From: Ichthyophthirius multifiliis
Lineage: Eukaryota > Ciliophora > Oligohymenophorea > Hymenostomatida
Length of the DNA: 41,752 nucleotides
Assembly (NCBI RefSeq): GCF_000220395.1
Contig: NW_004086251.1
Span: forward strand, 1-41,752
Direction of reading: 5' to 3'
In this document: positions 22,462-32,704 of the stretch, piece after piece
Position numbering within the stretch: the first letter of the stretch is position 1
Layout: the number at the start of each line of letters is the position of its first letter
Made by a program: the position numbers and the translations under genes
Notes under the pieces: model-generated
The model's database searches: none
Told to the model about the DNA's origin: nothing
Seen by the model: the letters and a program-made list of their open reading frames with translations, nothing else

Positions 22462-24561
22462 TTTTACAAGAATTAATTAATCATATTTATATTTTCACTA
22501 TTGTATTTTAAATTTTTTTAATTATCTTTCTTTCAAGTTAAGTTTGTTTGACAAAGTTTATATATTAATTAAATTATTTATTAGTAAAATACTACAAGAA
22601 ATAATTTTAAGTTCAGAAGGTTTAATTAACTTTTTACATTTAGAAAAAGATAGGATTTAATTTTATATTTATTTATTAAAATTTTCATTTTAATTATTTA
22701 ATTTTAACATCATTTAATATATATTATCGTAATTTTTTTCAGCAAAAAAGTATTATTCAGTAATTTCGAATGAGTTGTCTCCTGATGAAGTAGATAAATC
22801 TTCTAGATTTTATGGTTCATCTAGTATAAATTCAGGTACAATTGGCAGATTTTTTTTTATATAACGAGACTTTATTTCTATTAATAAGTTTAATTTTTTA
22901 TTTCCAAAAAAACTTTTTTATTAAATTAATTTTTTGATATTTTAAATTTTATTATTTATAATTTTTAATATAATCAATCCATTTTTTTTATTCATTTAAT
23001 AATTAGTCTTTTTACTAATCATTTAATTACATATATTATTTAGATTTTATTAAAAAATTAGTCTATTATAATAAGAAAATCAGATTATTATTTTAAGGAA
23101 CTTCTCTTGATTAAAGGATAAGGAATACATGTTAGTTTTTAGCTTATTAGTAGCTATTCATTTATTTAATCATTTTCTTTTTTTATTATTTTAAATTTAA
23201 TTATTTTGTTTAATTTTTAATATTTTTTAATAAAATATTATATAATTTTTTTTTTCTATAATGTTAAAATTTTTAATATATATATTTATATAAAATTATT
23301 GAAAATTTTACTTTTGTATAAATATTTAAATTTTTAAAGATTATTTTTAAATTAAATTAAATTAAAATTATTCATAAAAATAAACTACTTTTTTATATTA
23401 ATATTTTTAATATTAATAAATTATTTTGCAATAAATATAAATTTTAATATAAAGAAAGTCTTAATAACTTATCCGAAATTATTAATTTAATTATTTATTA
23501 AAAAAATATTATTAGTGCACAATTAATATACTTTAATATATAATTAGGATAATATAAATATAATAAATAATCTATTATATGTCTAAAATAATTCATTAAT
23601 TTTTTAAATAGATATTTTTATAGAACATATTAATTATAATAATATATAAAATGCTAATATGTTTTCTATTTTATATATATATAAGCAAATCAAATAATTT
23701 TATCTTTTATGTTTATTAAAAATTCTGGTTTAAAATAATAATTAAGTAAAATGAAATTAATATTTATAAAATATTTAAAATGGAATAAAAAACAAAAAGA
23801 ATATAATAAACCAATGACATAATTTTATGTAAATTAGAAAATTATAATTTTTAAAATTACCTTAAAAATATTTTGATACTAAAAAAATCTAAATTTATAT
23901 CAATACTAAAAATATATAAAAAAAAAATATATATATATATTAATATAATTAAATAAATTTGTATATATAAATATAAAATAATATATATAAAAAAATTATA
24001 TATAAATAAAAAGATAAAATTATATTTTATCAAAAATAAATTTAATTTATTTTATATTATATTATAAGGAAATTATCGAAAGCAATAAAATATATTTTAA
24101 TTATTATTTTATAAAATAAATATTTATATTTTAATTAATTTATTTATATATTTATTTTTTATATTTATATATATTTAAATATTTAAATATAAATTAATTA
24201 TATATATTAAATCTTTTACTATTTATATGTTATAAATTTAAAATTATTATTATAATTTAATTTTGTTTATATATAATTAAAATATATATATTTATATAAA
24301 ATAAAATCTAAATTCTATAATAATATGCTTGTTATTAATATTCTTTTATAAATGTTATTATTATAAAAAATAAGTAATTTTATTTTAATATATATTAATT
24401 TTACTTTTTTTTTTATTTTTATAACTCATTTACTAATTAATTAATCTTTAATTTATAAAATTCAAACAATTTATTTTTAATAAAATTAAATATTTAACTG
24501 ATATTTATTTTAATTTTAAAATAAAACAATTACAAAATATTCATTATAATAATTAAATAAA
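22198..24561. other. Gene-poor AT desert
   Basis: About 2.4 kb, almost only A and T. Apart from exon-like pieces at 22570-23170 (listed separately) no coding sequence was recognised on either strand. Short TA runs occur at 22430-22456 and 23929-23941. Confidence 0.5.
22570..23175 (+). CDS. Possible small multi-exon gene or gene remnant, unrecognised
   Basis: Three stretches of richer base composition stand out of the surrounding A/T. One lies at 22592-22660 (KILQEIILSSEGLINFLHL). One at 22743-22840, after TTTTTTCAG, reads KKYYSVISNELSPDEVDKSS and ends at a GTACAA donor. One at 23044-23160, after TTATTTAG, reads DFIKKLVYYNKKIRLLFQG and continues to QRIRNTCQFLAYQQL. The second and third join in frame over a GT-AG interval of about 204 bp. 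No start, stop or family was established, so it may be a lineage-specific gene or a decaying one. Confidence 0.28.
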
Positions 24562-25668
24562 ATGGGATAAAATATTTCTTTTTAATATTAAATAAAATTA
24601 AAACTAATTTAATAATTATAAAAAATGGACTAAAACGATTGTATTTTTTTACAAAATTAATTAATTATTTTAATATTTTTTATAAAATTAAAAGATTTAT
24701 AAATAGATTTAAATGGGAAAATCTACAAATCCTTAATAAAACATATAAATGATAATTTTTAAACAATTCAATATAATAAACGGATATAAAATTTTATTAA
24801 TATTCTTCAAATAAATTATATAAAAGAGAATATAATTTATGCATAAATTTCAAACATATAATTAGATAATTTCTTATAATCAGATGATGGAAAATATCTT
24901 TTATAATGTTAAGGATAAACTATATTATAAAAAAGAAGTAAATCTTTATAAAGTCATAATTTAGAGGCTACTAAAATATAAGATAATTAAAATTTATAAA
25001 AATATTAATTATCAGATAATAATATTATGTTAAAATTTAAATAATTGTAATAAATTAAGGCTGTCAAAAAATGCAATATAAAAAATCAATCAAAATAAAT
25101 AAAAAATAAAATAATTTAATTAAGCAATGAATTTCCTAAACAGAAAATACAAAATAAATAAAAACAAAAAACTGTTTTTAAAATATTTATTAATATTTAA
25201 ATACTTAAACTTCTGCGATTTTTTCAATCAAAACGTTTGAAACAGAAGCTTTTTTAAGGCGAATATAATTATAATTATAAATATGTTTTTTAAAATTAAA
25301 AAGAATTGGAGTTCGTTTATGAGTCTTTTAGTTAAAATAATAAAAAAACTAATTTTTATGAATAAAACTAATTTAAAAATAAAGAGTCGTCAAATATTAA
25401 TGATTTTGAAAAAAAGAAATATTAAAATTAATAATTAAATACAATTAATCAAAGAAGCTAATAAATTTAATTAAAAAAAAACCTATATGTTAATAATATG
25501 AAAATAAATAATAATTTTTTAATTAATAAAATTATTAATATAATACGATTATTAAATAAAATTAAAGTAATTTTTTTTTTTTATATAATTGGTTTTTTGT
25601 TAAATTCATATTATAATTAAGAAACTCCTTCCTTTTAGATAGAAAATAAAGAAAATGCATTTTATTGA
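24562..25668 (+). CDS. Uncharacterised 368-aa Gln/Lys/Asn-rich ORF
   Basis: Open from ATG 24562 (MGQNISFQYQ) to TGA 25666-25668 without an in-frame TGA, which is long for DNA where TGA is the only stop. Composition is unlike the solid A/T around it: it has Cys, Arg, Gly and Asp positions and a basic middle (KAVKKCNIKNQSKQ, LKLLRFFQSKRLKQKLFQG). The GQN N-terminus would permit myristoylation. The stretch after about 25570 (GTAATTTTTT...TTAAG) could be an intron, in which case the C-terminus differs. No known domain recognised, and expression is not shown by the sequence. Confidence 0.5.
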
Positions 25669-25969
25669 TAAATTCTATTTATAATTATAGAAAAAATATA
25701 ATTAAAAAAAAATATATATATTAAAAAGAATATAAATTTATATAATAAAAATATTATCTAAATTTAAAAAAATAAATAAAAAAAATAATACTTTAGAACT
25801 ATAAAATTAAAAAAACTTTATTTAATAAATATGTATATTTATAATAATCATATATAATATATGTATATAAATAATTTTTTTATTTTAAAATATATTTTAA
25901 ATATTAAATATATAAATCTTTTTATAACTCAATTAATAAAAATTATTTAAAATAAAAGTCTTTCAATAT

Positions 25970-26420
25970 CATTAATCATATTTTTCGGCCTATTAAATTT
26001 ATGTGATTTCCATTTTTATCAATAATTAATTTTTTAATTTTTTTGTTTATTAATTTATGTTTCTATAAAATATGCATAGATTTTATTATTTTTTACAATT
26101 ACAAAAATCAAGATAATTATATTTTTTACTTCGATTTTTTAAAAAGTAAGATAAATTAAATTTTGTTGTTAAAATTTCTTTTTTTAAAGGTTTTTGACTT
26201 ATAAATTTATTGTTCAAGAAAATTAGTACAATCAATCATATTAAGTATAATTATCTGATTTATAACTACAGCATATACATACTAAATTTAAAACTATTAT
26301 GCTTTATTATTTTAAAAATCTGTAAATTTTCTAAGTTTTCCATCTAAATATATTTTTTCAAATCCCAAAAGTCTATTCTATAATGAATAATTTTATCATA
26401 TCCTGTTTTTCTAAAAAAAT
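25970..26420 (-). pseudogene. Coding-like fragments, minus strand, unrecognised
   Basis: Successive minus-strand pieces look coding but lie in different frames. At 26400-26230: FRKTGYDKIIHYRIDFWDLK and onwards. At 26260-26110: NMIDCTNFLEQQIYKSKTFK. At 26070-25985: KKIKKLIIDKNGNHINLIG, ending at TGA. A GT-AG interval (GTAAAAAATATA to TTTTATAG) could join the last two. It may be a diverged multi-exon gene or a degenerate copy; no family was recognised. Confidence 0.25.
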
Positions 26421-27372
26421 TATAATGTATATTTTCAATTAAAATTATAATATTTCATTTGTATAAAATTATATGTCTATTTCATTTAATCTTTTATATT
26501 ATTTTTTTTATATTTATTATTATATTTTTTCTATTTTATATAAATAATAATGTATAATTCAATATTTATTATTTTTTAGATATTCATAAATTATTTTTAT
26601 TTAACTTAATAATTTCAATAAATTGAATATTTTTTTATTACAACGAATTATTTAAATTTTTTCTGAAAAAAAATAATGTTATAATATTTTTTCATTTATA
26701 TTAATTATTTATTATTTTATATATGTAGATATTGTATGTAAATTAAATTAAATATTAAAATAAATAATTTAGAAAAAATATGCTTAAATAATATAATTAA
26801 TTTTTTTTTATATTATTTACTTATTTTTTTATTAATATATTATTTTTTTTTATTTTTTTACATTTGTTAATAATAATTTTGTCTTTATTTAATATAATTA
26901 TTTTATTTATATGTTTTTATTTTTATCTTTATTCTACTTTATAAAAGATTAAATTTATAATGTTAATAAATATTAGCTGTTTAAATTATTATTGAAATTT
27001 TAATTAAAAGCTTTTAAGCAATTTCCTTAATAAAACAAATATTTTTTATATATATTAATTCAGGTATTAGTTATAAAAGTTAACTTCTCTGATTTCTTCA
27101 CTTTCTAACTTAGTATTTAAATATACACTAATATATATTAGTATTTAAATCTATACTCATCTAAATTTTCACAATATACCAACATGTTTATATACAAAGA
27201 TATTTTTATTTTAATTGCTTTTATAACTATAAATACAATTATGAAAATTTTGTTTATTTATATAAATATTTTTTATAATATATATTATAAAAAAGAAATA
27301 ATTTATATAATTATTTAATTTTTTAATTAATATATATTATTTTTTTATTTTTTATTAAATTAATAAAAAAAA

Positions 27373-28000
27373 TGAAGAATTAAATTCATCAATAATGTTT
27401 TTCATAACTAAAAAGAAGTAAGAATAAATAAAAATTAAATAAGATAGAAATATATTTTAAAAATTGTTGAATATAAGCTTTTTAATTTTGAGAATATTTT
27501 TAAATTATTTGACAAATATTTAAAACTTTATTAACTAAATTCTCAAACTAATAATAATTTTAATAAATGTTTACTATACTAAAAAAACTCAGATGAAGAT
27601 AAAAAATAGTGTAAAAAAACTTAATATAGAATCTGATTAAAATATACTTCTGGATTTTTATGGAGATACTATAATTTTAGCTGTAAATAAATAAAATGTG
27701 TCAAATACTAAAGTAAATGAGATTTTTGAAGAAAACTAATCAACATTATCAGATAAAGAGTTATTTTTTAATCTGTATTCGACTTTAACAAATTATATTT
27801 TATTATATTTATAAAAAATAATTAAATATTTGTATATATATTATTAGAAGAAAATTTCAAATTAAAAAAATTAGGAGTTATTAAAAATATGAATATCAAA
27901 GATTATTTTAAAGAAATTATATTAGGGATAGATTATAGAGGTGAAATTAATGGGCATTTGATAATACAAAAGACGAAGCCGTTTTTTTAAATATATTTTT
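27373..28000 (+). pseudogene. Broken or strongly diverged gene, unrecognised
   Basis: ATG at 27373. Then several coding-like pieces lie in three different frames, each ended by TGA: KIVEYKLFNFENIFKLFDKY, LLDFYGDTIILAVNKQ with VNEIFEENQSTLSDKELFFN, and MNIKDYFKEIILGIDYRGEI. At least two frame changes are needed and the intervals between pieces show no convincing introns of the size used elsewhere in the window. A host pseudogene is the simplest reading. Sequencing error in A-runs is the alternative. Confidence 0.3.
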
Positions 28001-28940
28001 ACAAATAAAAAAAATAACAAATATGTATTAATATCTATTATTACAATTAAATTTTTATTATAATTTATAGTAAAAATAATAATCATTATATAATATTTAA
28101 AAATATAATTCATATTAATACAATAAATTTTTTAAGGTTTTGTTTTTAAATTTATTAATTATTATATAATAAAAAATATAAAATATTGATTATAATATTT
28201 TTACTTAATAAGTATTTAAATGAAAGAAAATAAGAATGATTTTAATTATAAATGTTGCTCATTTTATATTATATTATTTCATTTTATTTATATTAATAAG
28301 TATAGTTGATATTAAGTCATATATTTTAATATTTATTGTTTTGTTATAGTTTAATAATTGTATATTATAATAATAAAAAAAAAAATTAATAATAATAATA
28401 TATATCTAAGAATAAATATTATAAATCTGTTAATTTATTTTATAAAAATAATTATTTTATATAAAATATTAAACATAATTTTTTTTTTAAAAAAAAAAAT
28501 ATTAATAAATTAATTAATTATAAAGTAAGAATTAAAATATATTAATAATATCAAAATTATATAAAAAATATTAATGATATTATATCAACTAGATATTTTT
28601 AAAAATCAGAATAGACAACTAAAAAAGTCCGCGAAAATTAATATTATGACACTTTTCACATTCTATTATTTATTTAATATATGATTCTATTTTAAATTTA
28701 AATAAAAGTTAAGGTTTTAGAAATATTTTTATTTATGTAAAAATTTATTTATTTAAAACTTTTAAATTATATTATATATAGATATGATTATTTTTAAAAA
28801 AAATAAAGAATATAATAATTTTTAAATAACTAAAAAAAATAAAATAAAATAATTATGAAGAAAAAAAAATACAAAAAAAATTAATAAAAATATATACTTT
28901 AAAAAAAAAAAAAAAAAAACATAAAAATAATTAAAAAAAA

Positions 28941-30239
28941 ATGAACCCTTAAAGTAAAGTAATTCTTCCAAAATATTACTCTAAAATAAATCAAAATATG
29001 CCAAAAGAATATTGGAATTATGAAGAATTTGAAAATGAATGGGGGTTAATATAAAAAAAAATAAAAAATAAAATAAAACAACAAATAGAAACATAGATAA
29101 TTATGAAGTCATAAGAAAAATAGGAAGAGGAAAATATTCCGAAGTATTTGATGGAATAAGTGTAACCCCATAAAAAAGAATAGTAATAAAGGTACTTAAG
29201 CCAGTAAAGAAAAGCAAAATAAAACGAGAAATAAAAATTTTGTAAATACTCAAAGGAGGTCCTAATATAGTTGAATTATAAGATGTAGTAAGAGATTCGG
29301 CATCAAAAACACCAGCTTTAGTAAATATATATATAATATAAATATTATATATATATTATATAAAATAAAATATTTATAATTTAGATTTTCGAATATGTTG
29401 AAAATGTTGACTTTAGAAGTTTATTTCCATAATTAACTGATTATGAAATAAGATATTATTTATATGAACTTATGAAAGCCTTAGATTACTGTCATAGTAA
29501 AGGAATAATGCATAGAGATATTAAACCATAAAATATAATCGTAGACCCAAAAAATAAAATTTTGAAATTAATTGATTGGGGTTTAGCTGAATTTTATCAT
29601 CCTGAATAAAATTATAATGTTAGAGTAAATTTTTTTTTTTTTTTATTTAAGAAATAAATTTTTATTAAAGGTAGCTTCTAGATATTTTAAAGGACCTGAA
29701 CTTCTTGTTGATTAAAATTATTATGATTATTCTTTGGATATTTGGAGTTCAGGTGTTATGTTTGCTTCTATGGTATTTATTTATATTTTTATATATAATT
29801 TATTTAGATTTTTAGATTTTTAAAAAAGAACCGTTCTTTTAAGGAGCTGATAATTAAGATTAATTAGTTAAAATTGCCAAAGTATTAGGAACTGAGGATT
29901 TACATAAATACATTAAAAAATATGATTTAGTTTTAGATCCTTTATACAATAAAATATTAGGAAAGTAAATTAAATTATTTTAAAAATTAAAATCTTTATA
30001 AAAAATTAGTTATCCAAAAAAACCATGGAACAAATTTACAAATGATGAGAATAAACAACTCTGTAATGATTAAGCAATTGATTTATTGTCTAAAATGCTT
30101 ATTTATGATCATGTATTTATATTAATTTTTTAAAAAGAAATTAAATTTAAATTAGGCTTAAAGAATAACACCAAAGGATGCTATGGAACATCCATATTTT
30201 GATATAGTCAAAGGAACTAATTAAATTCAAAAAAAATGA
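28941..30239 (+). CDS. CSNK2A: Casein kinase 2 catalytic subunit alpha, 7 exons
   Basis: Exons 28941-29044, 29089-29320, 29385-29624, 29671-29772, 29816-29964, 30010-30112, 30156-30239; six GT-AG introns of 43-64 bp, all phases consistent; 337 aa. Near-textbook CK2 alpha: GRGKYSEVF (47-55), the basic substrate helix [28 protein letters not shown] (Asp157), the CK2-specific [10 protein letters not shown] in place of DFG (Asp176), [20 protein letters not shown] and [10 protein letters not shown]2 is a constitutively active Ser/Thr kinase for acidic sites, working as a tetramer with beta subunits in nucleus and cytoplasm. The protein stops shortly after the kinase core, without the long C-terminal tail of vertebrate alpha. 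Confidence 0.97.
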
Positions 30240-30423
30240 AACGGAGAATATTAAATATATAAAGGAATCTTAAAAAAAATATTTCATATAAAGCATATAC
30301 AAATAAGTTTTTTTTATAAAATATTCAAATATTTATTTTTTCGATTAGAATTTTTTTTTTTTAACTAAAAAAGTTAATTTTTAAAAATTGATATATATAT
30401 ATATCTAAAATAATTAAAATACA

Positions 30424-30465
<42 letters not shown>

Positions 30466-30596
30466 TATAATAATTATATTAGGATTAAAATTTTATTTTT
30501 TTATATTGATTAATAATTTAAAGAGTATGTATTATTAATTTATATTATTATTTTTAAAAAAATTACAACCATTGTTATTGTTTATTGATATGCTTT
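30240..30596. other. Convergent intergenic spacer with TA repeat
   Basis: 357 bp between the CK2 alpha stop and the stop of the minus-strand gene. It includes a TA microsatellite at about 30427-30457. Nothing else recognised. Confidence 0.55.
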
Positions 30597-32525
30597 TCAA
30601 AAATTTTAATTTTATAAAGAAAAGTATTTTAATCTATTAATATGAATATCGGGATATGAACTATCATTTTAATTATTTTTAAGAGCTCTTTAAACAATAA
30701 TTTTTTTATTTTTTGAATTACCCTTATCTTAATTTTCTTCAATATTGACATTTTTTTACTTATTAATTAAATTATATTAAGTATAATTAGACTAATGCGA
30801 TTTATAGGAATTTAAAAGAGATTTATATTAATATTTTTAATCTTAATTTAAGTCATTAGTACATTACTTATTATTATTATTATTTAATTATTTAAATTTA
30901 AAATTAGAACTTGTTTTAGAATTTCTATTGGATTACATATTAAAATCATTCTATTAGTATTTATTGAAAAGTTTTTATTTAATACAATCTAGTTTAGAGT
31001 ATAATTATACAAAGTTCGTATCATCAATTTAAATTTATTAATTTTTATCAAATTTTTAATTAATACAATTAACCTAATCTGAAACAAATCGGTTAATATT
31101 TTAACGAAATAAACGCCATTAATTTTCATTTTTTATATTATCTAATTTAAATGAGTTTTATGATAAATTATTTGCATGCATTTTTTTTTACTAATTTTAA
31201 TTCTTTTTTATTCTTTTTGAAGTTTATGAAAAGCCTAAAGAAGAACAATTGTGATCATGTAAATTTTTTATATTATTTAAAGATAATTAAGCTTATAAAA
31301 TTTTATTTATATATTCTTCTTATGATTCCTTTTTTTAATAAGAAATATAATTTGATTTATTAAATTCTAAAGCTAATAATGCTTTTTATGAACATAAGTA
31401 TTATTTATTTAGATTTTGTTTCATTTTTAATTTTTTAGCTGGGTCAGATAGATCTTCTGTTTATGTAATATTGATTACATAGATTCCATCTTTTATTATT
31501 TATTCGATTTCTTCTTATCTTTTTTTGATTAGATCTTCTGTTTATTTTTTTTATTATTATTTAATTTCTTATTACTATAATAAAATTTATTATTATATTT
31601 ACTGATTATTTTTATCTTTTTATGAAGTATTTTCGGTTATTTTTTATTGACTTGTTTATATATTTATATCTTAGTGTATTTTTGGATGAGCTGAATTATT
31701 ATTATTCTTAGTTTAAAACAAATATTAATATTATTTTTATTTTACCTAAAAAAAAAAAAAAAAAAAATCAAAAAAAAAAAAAAAAAAAATTTTTTACTTT
31801 TATATCACATATATATTATGGAAAAGCTTATAATTTATTAATTGGTGTATTTAATTATTATTATACATTAACATAATCATCTACAATTTCAAAAAGCTTT
31901 TATTAACCTAATTTAATATATTTGACTTATTTTTAATTAAGTTAATTATTTTATTATTATAAGTTTTTTAATTTTTAAATAAGTTGTTGCTTATTGCATT
32001 TTGTAAAATTGTATTTTTCATTCGAAGTAGAATAGAAATCAGTTAATTTTTTTATTTTAATTTTAAAGTTTTCTTTTTCTTTATATTCTTATGCATTAAG
32101 CGCGTTTTCCACTTCATTTTATAATTTCTAATCTCCTATTTTTTCAAAAAAAATACAATAAAAAAATTGTCATTATAAAATATTTAATAACCTATAACTT
32201 CTTATAAAGTAGTTTAATATTTATTTCCAAGTGAATATTTCAAATTTTCTTATTGAGTCCATCCTACTGGTTCTTATATTTTATTACAAATAATAGATGG
32301 TTTTAAAACTCTTAATGAAGAAGGGCCAAATTTTTATCTTGTTACATCCATTCTACAAATAGGCTTTTAAGTAAAATTAATAGCTTACTTTTTATCACAA
32401 CCTTCGTTTCGAAGTTTTAAATATATAATGGCTTAATCATAATTGAAATCTTTAAAAGTACTGAATTAATTTTTGAATCTTTAGCAATAATTTTTTATTA
32501 TTGAGAAATCTTTGACTTAATTCAT
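30597..32525 (-). CDS. Uncharacterised coiled-coil, Asn/Gln-rich protein, 3 exons
   Basis: Exons 32525-32192, 32135-31798, 31745-30597 with introns of 56 and 52 bp; phases agree, 606 aa, TGA 30597-30599. The N-terminal 110 residues look globular (NYDQAIIYLKLRNEGCDKKQ, KFGPSSLRVLKP, EPVGWTQQENLKYSLG). Residues 115-225 are coiled coil ending QAFPQYICDIK. Then comes a Gln-rich helical stretch with QTEDLIKKRQEEIEQIIKDG. The C-terminal 300 residues are Asn/Ser/Gln-rich and probably disordered (SNRNSKTSSNFKFKQ). No known domain was recognised. Domain style resembles ciliate cytoskeletal or basal-body proteins, which is only a guess. It is followed on the same strand, after 179 bp, by the CC2D2A-like gene's 3' end. 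Confidence 0.78.
31746..31797 (-). repeat. Intron made of two poly-T tracts
   Basis: A 52-bp intron that on the coding strand reads GTAAAAAA, about 21 T, GA, about 19 T, then AG. Removal restores the frame (CDIK joined to VKQKQYQY). Homopolymer length in the assembly may be approximate. Confidence 0.75.
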
Positions 32526-32704
32526 ATTTTTTGTTTAAATTTTTTTCGTTTTTTTAAACAGTTAATTAATTTTTTTTTTACTTTAATTATTTTAAAAAAT
32601 AAATATATTTATTTTTAAAGTCTTTATAAATTAAAAACGAAAAAAATATTATATAAAACACGATAACTTTAAATTATTTATTTTAACTTAATAAAAAATA
32701 AAAT

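Larger units (their letters stand above)
25669..28940. other. Gene-poor AT desert with decayed fragments
   Basis: About 3.3 kb flanked by the 368-aa ORF and CK2 alpha. Two places (25970-26420 and 27373-28000) hold codon-like composition without a continuous frame and are listed separately. The rest, notably 26500-27370 and 28150-28940, shows only A/T runs and short TA repeats. Confidence 0.5.

Noticed and set aside
27838-27856. 16-17 bp Stentor-type mini-introns (also near 26280)
   Set aside because: GT-AG pairs this close arise often in such A/T-rich DNA, and none of the secure genes here uses introns under 40 bp.
28560-28680. Slightly G/C-richer spot (GTCCGCG) as a possible tRNA or small RNA
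   Set aside because: No cloverleaf, no T-loop motif and no paired arms could be drawn.
22198-28940. Transposon or virus-derived element as the cause of the gene-poor block
   Set aside because: No terminal repeats, target-site duplications, transposase, reverse transcriptase, integrase or capsid-like sequence could be recognised.
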